Assembly (NCBI RefSeq): GCF_003950295.1
Contig: NZ_RHNP01000030.1
Span: 1 to 37,499, forward strand
Source of the DNA: Loigolactobacillus iwatensis
Lineage (GTDB): Bacteria > Bacillota > Bacilli > Lactobacillales > Lactobacillaceae
DNA: 37,499 nucleotides
Reading direction: 5' to 3'
The position numbers and the translations under genes were made by a program. Each line of letters begins with the position of its first letter. Within the stretch, counting starts at the first letter, position 1. Positions 6,436 to 15,054 of this stretch are shown here, piece by piece. Below the pieces are notes generated by a model. That model searched no databases, was not told the DNA's origin, and was given only the letters and a program-made list of their open reading frames with translations.

Positions 6436-8370
6436 TTACCAAATGTGAACACGTTTGTCAGTAGCTAGGTACATGCCATCACCTTGGTTAATGTCAAAGG
6501 TTGTGAAGAAATCATCAAGGTTTTGAATTTGAACGTTGGCCCGTAGTTTTGCGGGTGCGTGGACATCAATCGCCAATAATAGTTGTTGGTATTCTGGTTG
6601 CGCCTTGGTCCGCCAGATGGTTGCCCAGTTGGTAAAGAAGACAGAAAGGTCGACGTCACTTTCGCCTTTAGCGGCCTCAAGCGCACAGCTTAGGCCACCA
6701 GCGTCGGCAATGTTTTCCGACACGGTTAATTTACCGTTTACTTGTTGACCTGCAAACGGAAGGCCGGCGAATTCAGTAATCATTGCTTGTGCCTTTTCTT
6801 TGAATTGCGCCAAATCTGCTTTGGTCCACCAGTTGTGTAAATTACCAAATTCATCGAATAAGGCACCGTTGTTATCAAAGGCGTGGGAAATTTCGTGCGC
6901 AATTACTGCACCAATACCACCGTAATTCGCACTGGAAGGCTGATTCAAGCTGTAGAATGGTGCCTGTAAAATTGCGGCTGGGAAAACGATAATATTACGG
7001 AATGGATGGTAATAAGCGTTTACGGTTGCGGCGCTCATTTCCCATTTATCGCGGTCAACAGGTTGTTGCCATTTTGCAAAGCGATCTTGCTGGCTAATTC
7101 GAACAAAGTTAAGTGTATTTTCCAGTAAGGTACCACCTTGGGCCGCAGTTTTTGTTTTGAATAATTTGTACAAGGGGTCCAACTGATCAGGGTAGCCAAC
7201 TTGAATACCCAGATTGTTAAGCTTAATCACGGCTTTTTCCCGAGTCGCCTTGGATAACCAATTATTATTAGTTAGACGTTGTTTATAGACACTGATCATC
7301 TTGGTGACCATATCGTGGACGTCTTGCTTAGCGGTGGCGCCAAAATATTTGTGACCATAATAAAGGCCAACAACCTGATCAAATTGACCAGAGGCTAAAT
7401 AGTAGGCACTTTTTTGCTGCTTCGTGGCTTCTTTACTGCCAGAAAGTGCGCGACCGTAAATACCAGCAGTTTGGCGGAAGTCTTCAGATAGATAGCTTGA
7501 AAATCCTCGAATCGTTTGAACTAGCAACCAGCTCTTTAGTAAGGGAAAGGTAGTATCATTAATCATTTCATCAAAGGCGGCGTAAAATTTAGGTTCAGTC
7601 ACAATAATTTGTGTTGGTGTGCCCTTAACCAGCTGTTTAATTAGACTACCTAAATCAAGCGAGTGACTATTTGCTGTGAAAGTTGAAAAATCTTGGGGAT
7701 TATACATTTTGCTATAATCCGCGCTTTCTTCCGCACTCTTAACGTGAGGAGCAAGTGACTTATCAAAGGCCAGTGCTTCCGAAATGATTTTCTCTGCGTC
7801 GGCTGTTTGGTAACCGGCCAATGTAAATAACTTAGTCATCATTTGACTGAAAACTTGAAGTAGTTGGGAGCCAGCTTGGTTGTCTTTAGCGTAGTAGGTC
7901 TTATCTGGTAGGATCAGACTGGGTGCGCTGGCAAATAAGGTGTTGATTTTAGTATTTTTCATGTCGGCGTCAACGTCGATATCAAACGGTGTTGGCAGGC
8001 CACTTAAAATCCATTCGGCCAGATTATTTTGCCAATCCTTTAGGCTAGTTAAGTTAGTAACTTGTGCCAGGATAGTTTCCAGCGGTGCAGCGCCATCTTG
8101 ATTACGCTTAGTAAAGTCGGCCGCTAAACGATAGTAAGCTAAGAAAGATTCTAATTGTTCATTAGGAACAGTCAGCTGGCCAGCATTCATCTGCTTAAAG
8201 TCGGCCATTAAGGTTTTATCAATCTCATCAACTAAATCTTGAAAACCGCCTGTTGCTGGTTTATCGGCCGGAATTGTCGCTGTTTTCAACCAATCAGCGT
8301 TAATTGCTTCATAGAAGTCATCTTTCAAAGTCGGTGTTGCAGTGTTAGTTGTTGTCTTATTTTGCGTCAT
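6436..8370 (-). CDS. pepO: Neutral endopeptidase PepO (M13 zinc metallopeptidase)
   Basis: This 644-residue member of the neprilysin family has the usual size for LAB PepO (about 630-650). The zinc site is visible: HExxH with His492, Glu493 and His496 in VIAHEISHAFDNNG, the third ligand Glu552 and Asp556 in SENIADAGG, and substrate-binding NAYYHP near residue 451. There is no signal peptide, as expected for the cytoplasmic LAB enzymes that cut oligopeptides taken up by Opp systems. A TTG codon precedes the ATG directly; AAGGA is 7 nt from the ATG (8370) but only 4 nt from the TTG, so ATG is preferred. The stop lies 2 bp from the family A repeat. With pepC it forms a peptide-utilisation theme. 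Confidence 0.95.
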   Translation of the reverse strand: MTQNKTTTNTATPTLKDDFYEAINADWLKTATIPADKPATGGFQDLVDEIDKTLMADFKQMNAGQLTVPNEQLESFLAYYRLAADFTKRNQDGAAPLETILAQVTNLTSLKDWQNNLAEWILSGLPTPFDIDVDADMKNTKINTLFASAPSLILPDKTYYAKDNQAGSQLLQVFSQMMTKLFTLAGYQTADAEKIISEALAFDKSLAPHVKSAEESADYSKMYNPQDFSTFTANSHSLDLGSLIKQLVKGTPTQIIVTEPKFYAAFDEMINDTTFPLLKSWLLVQTIRGFSSYLSEDFRQTAGIYGRALSGSKEATKQQKSAYYLASGQFDQVVGLYYGHKYFGATAKQDVHDMVTKMISVYKQRLTNNNWLSKATREKAVIKLNNLGIQVGYPDQLDPLYKLFKTKTAAQGGTLLENTLNFVRISQQDRFAKWQQPVDRDKWEMSAATVNAYYHPFRNIIVFPAAILQAPFYSLNQPSSANYGGIGAVIAHEISHAFDNNGALFDEFGNLHNWWTKADLAQFKEKAQAMITEFAGLPFAGQQVNGKLTVSENIADAGGLSCALEAAKGESDVDLSVFFTNWATIWRTKAQPEYQQLLLAIDVHAPAKLRANVQIQNLDDFFTTFDINQGDGMYLATDKRVHIW

Positions 8371-8432
8371 CAAATCATCCTTCCATAGGTATCAATTAAT
8401 ACCACTTTAAAATCCATGATACACGGATTAAG

Positions 8433-8467
8433 TGTAAAATAAAAAATAAAGTTACTTTTATTTTACA
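8433..8467. promoter_or_regulatory. 12-bp inverted repeat between pepO and the divergent secreted protein
   Basis: TGTAAAATAAAA (8433-8444) and TTTTATTTTACA (8456-8467) form a perfect inverted repeat with an 11-nt AT-rich spacer in the divergent promoter region. It could be an operator serving both genes. It does not match the CodY (AATTTTCWGAAAATT) or cre consensus. Confidence 0.5.
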
Positions 8468-8553
8468 TTAGTGATGGTATTTAATTGTGGCGTCAATTGA
8501 CAGTCATTCTGAAAAACAAGTATGATGATAAAAATAGGTTATGTGGAGGTATT

Positions 8554-9243
8554 ATGAAATTAAAATTTTGGGGTAATTTGGTTTTGATTAGTTCACTACT
8601 TTTACTTTTTAATCAACCAGTCATAGCGGCTAAGAAAACAACAACTTACGTGGCTCCGTACGCTGGCAAGATCGAAAACTATCAGTATCAAGGTAAGAAG
8701 TATCGAATTCCGGCTGCTTACATTCAACAAACGGGACAGAGGCTGGCAGCGCTGGCAGTGACTAATGATCATAAAGGCCACGTCATCCTGGTAAGCTATA
8801 TTGGTGATGCAACGGCAACAAAAAAGTATTTTGCGTTTAAAGGGACTGTCCGTTACTTTGCAAGTCTCTATAATGAAAAAGACTTTATCGCTCGTTACTT
8901 AGAAGGTCAATTACGGTCAACCAAGCAGGATTATTTGGCTGCTTTGACCTACGCTGCAACGCATACCGTGCCAGTCGTCAATAAAAATAAGCACTCCACC
9001 CAATTTCAAACGGTCCCACAGCTTTATCAATTGGAAGACGTGAATGCAACCAGTTCAAATAAATTAATTCGAGCGAAGTTAAGAACGTACACAAAAAAAG
9101 AACAGACGGACCTAGGTCAGTCAGTCTTGGCCACGCCTGAGGTCACTATGTTGAATCAACAAGGTGAGCGCGGGGCTGTTTCTTATCAGGCAGGCGACGT
9201 TAGCCAAATTAATGTTGATCCGCTGGCCTTTTTACGTAGCTGA
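8554..9243 (+). CDS. Hypothetical secreted protein, 229 aa
   Basis: The N-terminal signal peptide MKLKFWGNLVLISSLLLLFN... probably ends after VIAA (residue 25). The mature part is basic, with YVAPYAGKIENYQYQGKKY, then mixed alpha/beta sequence and no Cys, so it is not a lipoprotein. No wall-anchoring motif or known catalytic motif is seen. ATG 8554 has GGAGG (8545-8549) 4 nt upstream; a longer frame from 8485 would bury the signal peptide and lacks a ribosome site. It is followed 56 bp later by the DUF2207 gene on the same strand with no clear terminator between, so they may be cotranscribed. Family not recognised. Confidence 0.8.
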   Translation: MKLKFWGNLVLISSLLLLFNQPVIAAKKTTTYVAPYAGKIENYQYQGKKYRIPAAYIQQTGQRLAALAVTNDHKGHVILVSYIGDATATKKYFAFKGTVRYFASLYNEKDFIARYLEGQLRSTKQDYLAALTYAATHTVPVVNKNKHSTQFQTVPQLYQLEDVNATSSNKLIRAKLRTYTKKEQTDLGQSVLATPEVTMLNQQGERGAVSYQAGDVSQINVDPLAFLRS

Positions 9244-9299
9244 TGCTCACAAACTGAGCGTCTCTTCAAGCACTCTTTAAAGTGAGGATAGGTGAAGAT

Positions 9300-11135
9300 A
9301 TGCTAAAAAAGCATTCGTGGTTAATCGTGTTATTAGGCCTGTTGATGGTCATGTGCTGGGCACAACCAGCTGCGGCGAAAAGCTATAATATTACTAATTA
9401 TTCAGTCAATATTAACGTGACAAAGAACGGTGACGCGCAAGTGACCCAACGAATCCGCTATAATTTTGATGGTGATTTTAACGGTGTCTATTACAAACAA
9501 GATATTGCCGGTATCAAGGGATTAGTTAATCCGCAGGTTGCAATTGACGAAGATGGTCATGAACAACAGTTGGCAGAGAATACAACCGAGGCGCCTAATA
9601 CGTTCAGTACAACCCAGACTGATGATGCCTATCAGTTAAAAGTTTTTCATCCGATTAGTAACCATGCGGCTACTTTTATTTATCGTTACCAGCTAAATGG
9701 CGTGGTTACCAACTACGCCGATACAGCCACGTTGAATTGGAAGGTAATTGGTACCGGTTGGGAAGTTCCACTTAATAATGTTCACATTACGATTCAACTG
9801 CCGCAAAATTCCGTTCAAGGCTTGCAGGCATGGGCACATGGTCCGCTAAATGGGCAAGTAACCGTTGATCGGAAAAATGGGCGTGTGGTGATGAAAGTGG
9901 CGGAAGTACCTGCAAAAACTTTTGTTCAAAGTCGCTTATTGTTTCCGACAACGGTAACAGCACAAAATCCACAACGAAGTACCAAAAAAATGAAGCACAA
10001 GATTCAAAAGCAAGAGGCAAAATTTGCCCAAGAGGCCAATCAGAAGCGGGAAATGCAACGGCGAATTCCAATTATTATTGCGTTTTCGGCCTTGGCGATT
10101 GCCGCACTTAATTTGATTTATCAACTTATCTGGCTAACGCGGCATCCTGCTGATCATTACCCTAAGTCCACGCCAGTTCCACATAGTTTTGATATTCCGC
10201 CGTACTCACCAGCAGTTGCTCAGCGCCTATTGAAGCGCGATGGTCCAGATGCAAAGGCTTTTACGGCGACATTAATGGCGTTAGCGGCTAAAGGTGAGAT
10301 TGTGATTGAAGCAGATCACAAAGCTTATCGACTTACCAAAACGGCCAAATTACTGGCCGCTACTTTAAAACAACCTATTTTTGATTTGTTATTTAACCAG
10401 ATCGGTAAAGCAGGTTCAGTTACAATGGATCAAATTAAGGCTTATGGTAGACGCCAAAATGGTAGGTTGAGTGATGCCTTTTCTAGTTGGGTGACTCACC
10501 AGCGACAACAGACGACTGCGTTAGGTTTTAACAATGAAACAAATCAGTTAGTTCGTTCCCACGCTTTTACACTTGCGCTAATTAGCAGTATTTTTACTGT
10601 GATTGCGCTTGTCTGTGATTTTTATATTGCAACTGGAACAAAAAATAGTTCGTTAACCTGGCCGATCAGTATTATTGCGGGTTTATTATTAGTGGTTAGT
10701 TGGGGTGTTTGGTTAGTTAAAGTGAGCCATTTGCCACGTTATGTTCAATCAGGTAGTCAAGCAATTGAAAAACTTCACGGCTTTGATAGAATGTTACGCG
10801 ATATTGGCCATTTTGATACCGCAAAAGTTGGTGATTTAATATTGTGGGAGCAGATCTTACCGTATGCAGTTGCGTTTGGCTCGGCCAAAAAAGTTGCTGC
10901 AGCGTTGAAGGCCAATTTCTCTGATGAACAGTTACGCGTTGGTTTACCAATTGGCTACCCATTATTTATCTACCCGCAAGCATTTGCCGGTACTGATTTT
11001 AGCAGTAGTTTCACGAGTACATTCTCTTCCAGTATCGCCGCTAATTCAGTTTCAAGCACTAGCGGTGGTTCCGGTGGCTTCTCTGGTGGTGGCACTGGAG
11101 GCTTTGGCGGTGGTTCCGGCGGTGGCGCTTTCTAG
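9300..11135 (+). CDS. DUF2207 family membrane protein (611 aa)
   Basis: A signal peptide (cleavage near AAA at residues 24-26) precedes an extracytoplasmic beta-rich domain starting KSYNITNYSVNINVTKNGDAQVTQRI, typical of DUF2207. A membrane helix follows (IIIAFSALAIAALNLIYQ, about residues 252-270), then a cytoplasmic part, two more helices (about 420-462), and a glycine-serine tail with repeated GGSGG / GGGTGG ending GGAF, a hallmark of the family. Function in the family is not established; a cell-surface role is inferred. ATG 9300 follows AGGTGA; an in-frame upstream ATG at 9282 lacks a good site. It converges on nrdI with a shared terminator. Confidence 0.9.
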   Translation: MLKKHSWLIVLLGLLMVMCWAQPAAAKSYNITNYSVNINVTKNGDAQVTQRIRYNFDGDFNGVYYKQDIAGIKGLVNPQVAIDEDGHEQQLAENTTEAPNTFSTTQTDDAYQLKVFHPISNHAATFIYRYQLNGVVTNYADTATLNWKVIGTGWEVPLNNVHITIQLPQNSVQGLQAWAHGPLNGQVTVDRKNGRVVMKVAEVPAKTFVQSRLLFPTTVTAQNPQRSTKKMKHKIQKQEAKFAQEANQKREMQRRIPIIIAFSALAIAALNLIYQLIWLTRHPADHYPKSTPVPHSFDIPPYSPAVAQRLLKRDGPDAKAFTATLMALAAKGEIVIEADHKAYRLTKTAKLLAATLKQPIFDLLFNQIGKAGSVTMDQIKAYGRRQNGRLSDAFSSWVTHQRQQTTALGFNNETNQLVRSHAFTLALISSIFTVIALVCDFYIATGTKNSSLTWPISIIAGLLLVVSWGVWLVKVSHLPRYVQSGSQAIEKLHGFDRMLRDIGHFDTAKVGDLILWEQILPYAVAFGSAKKVAAALKANFSDEQLRVGLPIGYPLFIYPQAFAGTDFSSSFTSTFSSSIAANSVSSTSGGSGGFSGGGTGGFGGGSGGGAF

Positions 11136-11231
11136 ACCAATTTGGAAAGTGTTTAGGCCAAATTGGCTAGAAGAATATTTACAAAAGTACTTTTCAGGTC
11201 TTCCTAGCAAATGATTCTTAAAAGACAATCA

Positions 11232-11281
11232 AAAAAAACAATGTTCGACTATTTTTTAAATAGCTAGAACATTGTTTTTTT
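11232..11281. terminator. Bidirectional terminator between the DUF2207 gene and nrdI
   Basis: A perfect 15-bp outer stem (11232-11246 with 11267-11281, AAAAAAACAATGTTC / GAACATTGTTTTTTT) encloses a second CTATTT/AAATAG stem. A and T tracts flank both sides. Confidence 0.9.
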
Positions 11282-11285
11282 AGGA

Positions 11286-11744
11286 TTACACTAATTTAGT
11301 CTGTCGGTCCTTTAAAATGGCGTAAATTCGTTTAACGTCAGCACTAGTTCCACGTAATTCGTAATCACCAATAAATGGCATGTTGTAATCACGGGCGTAC
11401 ATTTTTGCAGTTAAGCAGTATTGTTCATTAAAGTTCCGGTTACCGGAGCCAATGACGCCTAAACAGTAGTCGCGGTTCTTATGGTACGCAATATATTCAC
11501 CCATTGCGTTGGTCATCAGTTCATCGACCCCATTATCAATCCCGTTACCACCATCTAAATATGTGGGTACAAAGGCGAAATAGGCCTGCGTTTCATCGGC
11601 GTAAGGTGTTGCTTCCGAAATTTCCTTGAGGCTAATCAGTGGCTCATTGGCATCTTCTTGGTGTTTTTTTGCGGCATAGGTTTGTAAATCTTCAACAAAA
11701 GAGCGCGTATTACCGGAGATTGAAATATATAAAATGTTTAACAT
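11286..11744 (-). CDS. nrdI: NrdI flavodoxin-like protein for class Ib ribonucleotide reductase
   Basis: NrdI is an FMN protein that delivers oxidant to assemble the Mn(III)2-tyrosyl cofactor of NrdF. This 152-residue protein shows the family pattern: MLNILYISISGNTRSFVEDL (phosphate-binding Ser/Thr loop), TYLDGGNGIDN, then GVIGSGNRNFNEQYCLTAK and LRGTSADVKRIYAIL. ATG 11744 has AAAGGAG 5-6 nt upstream; the frame extends 27 codons further without support. It stands alone here: no nrdE, nrdF or nrdH is within the window. The gene ends 5 bp from the shared terminator. Confidence 0.92.
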   Translation of the reverse strand: MLNILYISISGNTRSFVEDLQTYAAKKHQEDANEPLISLKEISEATPYADETQAYFAFVPTYLDGGNGIDNGVDELMTNAMGEYIAYHKNRDYCLGVIGSGNRNFNEQYCLTAKMYARDYNMPFIGDYELRGTSADVKRIYAILKDRQTKLV

Positions 11745-11945
11745 GTTGAACTCCTTTAGGTATAAGATGATTTCTGTTCTTAATTTAACACAATCTGGCT
11801 CTTCAAACACGTTTACGCTAACCATTGAAAAATATTAAATCGGGTAAAAAATGATGTCAGGACCTACTTGGCGCTATGTTTAATTTGGTAGTTACTATTT
11901 AGAAAAAAAGTCTAAAGGGACGTTTTAAAAAGGCATAAATTTTTC

Positions 11946-11974
11946 TTGCAATCTAAAAATAATCGCGTTAATAT
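11946..11974 (+). promoter_or_regulatory. Promoter of the DUF2187-like gene
   Basis: -35 TTGCAA (11946-11951) and -10 TAATAT (11969-11974) are separated by 17 bp, 40 bases before the ATG at 12015. Confidence 0.6.
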
Positions 11975-12014
11975 ATTGCCTAAGTTATTTATTGCACAAT
12001 ACGGAGGGATTTTT

Positions 12015-12215
12015 ATGGAGATCCAAATAGGCAACACTGTTCGATGCAAGGCAAATGGTAATATGGAAGCTGATTTTTCAGGTAAAGTGGAAAAAGTGTA
12101 CGATAATTCGGCGTTAGTTAATATTACTGATTATGCCAAAACAGATGAAATCAACTTTGATGATTTACAACACAAGGTCGTGATTAGTTTGGCCAAAATG
12201 AAGTTAGTTGAATAG
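12015..12215 (+). CDS. DUF2187-like small protein (66 aa)
   Basis: The sequence MEIQIGNTVRCKANG...FSGKVEKVYDNSALVNITDY resembles the DUF2187 fold: a short beta-barrel, KOW/SH3-like, with G-x-V-x-K-V-Y-x-N-S-x-x-V-x-I. The function of the family is unknown; nucleic-acid binding is sometimes suggested by the fold. GGAGGG (12003-12008) is 6 nt before the ATG. It has its own promoter, and no strong terminator follows. A longer frame starting at 11946 begins inside the promoter and was rejected. Confidence 0.75.
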   Translation: MEIQIGNTVRCKANGNMEADFSGKVEKVYDNSALVNITDYAKTDEINFDDLQHKVVISLAKMKLVE

Positions 12216-12244
12216 TGTGTTGGACTTTTTGTTTTGTTCAATAG

Positions 12245-12345
12245 GGAGTGTTTGGAAAAGTGCTTAGCTTCCGCGGATTCGTCTGTTGTAGCCAATCCTG
12301 GGAATCTGTTTTTCAAATACGTTTACGCCAAATTAGTCAGGAAAA
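12245..12345 (+). repeat. Family B-related repeat
   Basis: It begins GGAGTGTTTGGAAAAGTGC and contains TTTTTCAAATACGTTTACGC and CCAAATTAGTCAGGAAAA, segments that recur at 15.1, 24.0 and 36.35 kb. The rest of the gene-free stretch 12216-12530 is AT-rich with no ORF. Confidence 0.55.
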
Positions 12346-12545
12346 TGCTAGTAAGCTTAGATTCTAAATCTGATTTTGATCTTAATTAATAATAGTGCCA
12401 CTTGGATTCGCTTTCATTAAACAATTTTCAAAAAAAGGACTATCATGAAGTAGTAAGGTGAAACGTGGCTACAATAATGAGTAATAATTTACCCATCGGT
12501 GCAAGAACGCTAAAATAACCTTTAATTTGTAAAGGAGATCATATT

Positions 12546-12875
12546 TTGGCAGAAGAACAGGCTAAGACTAAAAAACCGGAGATTACGTACGATCAAGCAG
12601 ATATTGATAAGGCAGTTGACTTGATTAAAAAACAAGGCTACGTAACGCGTAAGGACATTCCTAACATTGACAATGATGATTGGGCGAAGGGTTTCACAAC
12701 TAAGATCAGCGATACATTTCATAATGCTGATGAAGATCCATATATTTATTATGAGCGGTATGATTTTGCCGATCATGAAATTACGGGAATTATTTTCGAT
12801 ATGGATCAAACTAAAACGCGGCAAGAGGCTGGCCGATTACTCGGACAGGCACTTAAATTAAAGTCTTTTGAATAA
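12546..12875 (+). CDS. Hypothetical acidic protein, 109 aa, TTG start
   Basis: AAAGGAG (12531-12537) lies 8 nt before TTG 12546, giving MAEEQAKTKKPEITYDQADID. The protein is soluble and rich in Asp and Lys, with predicted N-terminal helices, a DEDPYIYYERYDFADHEITGI strand region and a C-terminal helix (TRQEAGRLLGQALKLKSFE). There is no signal peptide, membrane segment or recognised motif. An overlapping 100-codon minus frame is a shadow. A strong bidirectional terminator begins at its stop codon and is shared with the convergent DUF4811 gene. Family not recognised. Confidence 0.78.
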   Translation: MAEEQAKTKKPEITYDQADIDKAVDLIKKQGYVTRKDIPNIDNDDWAKGFTTKISDTFHNADEDPYIYYERYDFADHEITGIIFDMDQTKTRQEAGRLLGQALKLKSFE

Positions 12876-12936
12876 AAAATAAAAATGAGCGGGTAACGAC
12901 ATATGTTCTGTCAGTTACCTACTCATTTTTATTTTT
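12875..12936. terminator. Bidirectional terminator, 109-aa gene / DUF4811 gene
   Basis: The 15-bp outer arms AAAAATAAAAATGAG (12875-12889) and CTCATTTTTATTTTT (12922-12936) pair perfectly, with an inner GGTAAC/GTTACC stem. The 3' end of the DUF4811 coding region lies within the stem. Confidence 0.88.
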
Positions 12937-13459
12937 GTAGTTTTTGTGCTTCGGTAGTACTTAAAGTTCGCCAATCGTTAGTTAACTTAAAGGTATAGTG
13001 CCGTCGTTGAAATTGATTATTTTCACCGGTGATACTAAACAAAGCACGCATCAATTGATTTTGATACACCCACCGCGTTGTAGCGATGCTAACCTGTGCT
13101 TCATTTTGTCCTTTCTTGACGGTGTGACTAGTACGGACAGTTGAAGTTGGCGTCGGTTTTGTTTGTTTTGAATTTGTTCGGTAAAGGTAAATTTTTTCGG
13201 TACCATTTGTTCCCAGCGGTTGGTAGAGTAATAAGTTCATTTTGCCGGCCGGTGTACTAGATAGGAGTGTTCTTTTACGAGTGCTTGTTACTTCGTGCAT
13301 TCCAAAGTGTGCCGTGTCGTTAAGCGTAATTGCCCCCATACTAATAAAAATTAAAAGTAAACTTAGCCAATTTATCCAGCTTCGTTTGCCACTCTTTTTT
13401 AAAAAGATCATTGAACCACTAAAAATAAGAATTCCAATGGTTAAAAAAACTAAAATCAT
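12929..13459 (-). CDS. DUF4811 membrane protein (176 aa)
   Basis: Two N-terminal membrane helices (ILVFLTIGILIFSGSMIFL and INWLSLLLIFISMGAITL) are followed by an extracytoplasmic basic domain with HFGMHEVTSTRKRTLLSSTP and YRTNS. Size and layout match DUF4811, which in lactobacilli typically sits beside a DHA2-type multidrug transporter. Here its ATG is 2 bp downstream of the MFS stop, with GGAGG inside the end of the MFS gene, so the pair is coupled. It may be an accessory subunit; that is inference from context. Confidence 0.85.
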   Translation of the reverse strand: MILVFLTIGILIFSGSMIFLKKSGKRSWINWLSLLLIFISMGAITLNDTAHFGMHEVTSTRKRTLLSSTPAGKMNLLLYQPLGTNGTEKIYLYRTNSKQTKPTPTSTVRTSHTVKKGQNEAQVSIATTRWVYQNQLMRALFSITGENNQFQRRHYTFKLTNDWRTLSTTEAQKLQK

Positions 13460-13461
13460 AG

Positions 13462-14961
13462 TTACTTGGCCTCCTTAGCATCGAGTGTTGAGGTACTCTG
13501 TGCATTATTACCATCTTTCAACATAAAGGTTAGGCAAAGTCCGATGGCACAGAAGACTAGTGAAACGATGAAGGCCGCGTGGTAACCGGCTAAATTAGCG
13601 TTGATTGCCTGTGTTCGGTAGGCAATGGGTGCCTGATGTAAAAGTGTTTTGGCAGGTAACTGATTAGTCGTAACGTTGGTTAAAATACTAATCAAAATGG
13701 CCGTTCCCATTGATGCCGCAACTTGCCGAGCTGTGTTGTTGACGGCCGTTCCGTGACTAATTAGGCGAATTGGTAAGGCGTTCATCCCAGTTGTTGTTAC
13801 GGGCATTGTGACCATTGTAATACCAAACATTCGCATGGTATAAAGTGCTGTTATATAAATCAGTGGCGTTTTAGCAGTTAGTGTGACAAAGAAAACCGTA
13901 CCAGCGGTTAAAAGGATCATCCCAGTCATCGCCAGACGTTTGGCACCAATTTGGTCAAAAATTCTACCAGTGATTGGACTCATAATTCCCATCATGATGG
14001 CACCAGGTAGTAAGATCAAGCCAGATTGAAAGGCTGATTCACCCCGAACGGTTTGAATATAAAGGGGTAAAATCATTTCGACGCCCATCATTGCCATGTA
14101 GGCAACTGCAGTTAAAATTGCTGACAACGTGAAGGCCTTAACCTTAAAGACACGCAGCTCAAGTAATGGTTTGTCCATGTGTAGCTGCCGGTAAACAAAG
14201 AGTGCGACGAAGATTATCCCAACAATAAGTGGTACGTACACTTGGACGTTACCCCAGCCCTTAGCACCAACTGATGAAAAGGCATAGAGCATGGTCCCAA
14301 AGCCGATTGTAGAAACAATAACGGATAGGATATCAATTTTGGGACGTGAGGTTTGTAAGACTTTGCGCATGGTGAAAAATGATAACACTAAAACAAAGCC
14401 GTTAACTGGTAGAATAACTAAAAACAACATTCGCCATGAATAATGAACTAAAATCCAACCAGAAAGAGTTGGGCCAATAGCCGGTGCCAGGCCGATAACA
14501 ATTCCGGCCAGGCCCATAGCAGTACCACGCTTTGCTGGTGGGAAAATGGTTAGCATGATGGTTTGAAAAACAGGTGCTGAAATACCGACGCCCATCGCTT
14601 CAATTAAGCGACCAGTGAGTAGCATTCCAAAGCTGCTGGCCTCATAACAAACGAAGGTGCCAATCCAAAATAAACTCATCGCTGTTATGTAAAGATATTT
14701 TGAATTGAAACGAGTAAGCAGCCAAGCGGTAATAGGAATCATAATCCCCATGACCAGCATGAAGCCCGTTGTTAACCACTGAACGGTATCCGCCGTGATG
14801 TTAAAATGTTTCATTAAGGTTGGAAAAGCCGTTGTTAGAATTGTCTGCATAATAAAAGTTGAAAAAGTACCAACCAATAACGTTAAAACTAATAGTAGGC
14901 GATTATAAGGCCGACCATTAGCGTCGATAACTTGATCAGTCGATGTTGATTGCTGTGCCAT
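13462..14961 (-). CDS. MFS drug/proton antiporter, DHA2 (EmrB/QacA/LmrB-like) family
   Basis: This 499-residue polytopic membrane protein has about 14 helices. It shows the DHA2 pattern: an ILTTAFPTLMKHFNITADTVQW start, motif A-like LTRFNSKYLYI, RLIEAMGVGISAPVFQ, antiporter motif C in GIVIGLAPAIGPTLSGWI, then HYSWRMLFLVILPVN. Such transporters export toxic compounds with proton antiport; the substrate cannot be read from sequence. GAGGGA sits about 6 nt before the ATG. It is the first gene of the operon with the DUF4811 gene. No regulator gene is adjacent. Confidence 0.92.
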   Translation of the reverse strand: MAQQSTSTDQVIDANGRPYNRLLLVLTLLVGTFSTFIMQTILTTAFPTLMKHFNITADTVQWLTTGFMLVMGIMIPITAWLLTRFNSKYLYITAMSLFWIGTFVCYEASSFGMLLTGRLIEAMGVGISAPVFQTIMLTIFPPAKRGTAMGLAGIVIGLAPAIGPTLSGWILVHYSWRMLFLVILPVNGFVLVLSFFTMRKVLQTSRPKIDILSVIVSTIGFGTMLYAFSSVGAKGWGNVQVYVPLIVGIIFVALFVYRQLHMDKPLLELRVFKVKAFTLSAILTAVAYMAMMGVEMILPLYIQTVRGESAFQSGLILLPGAIMMGIMSPITGRIFDQIGAKRLAMTGMILLTAGTVFFVTLTAKTPLIYITALYTMRMFGITMVTMPVTTTGMNALPIRLISHGTAVNNTARQVAASMGTAILISILTNVTTNQLPAKTLLHQAPIAYRTQAINANLAGYHAAFIVSLVFCAIGLCLTFMLKDGNNAQSTSTLDAKEAK

Positions 14962-15054
14962 AAATGTTCCCTCTTCTTTTTAGGATAACCACAACCATTA
15001 ATTATACCACTTGTGACGATTGAGCTACTAATTACTGATTACAGGCTTAGACTA

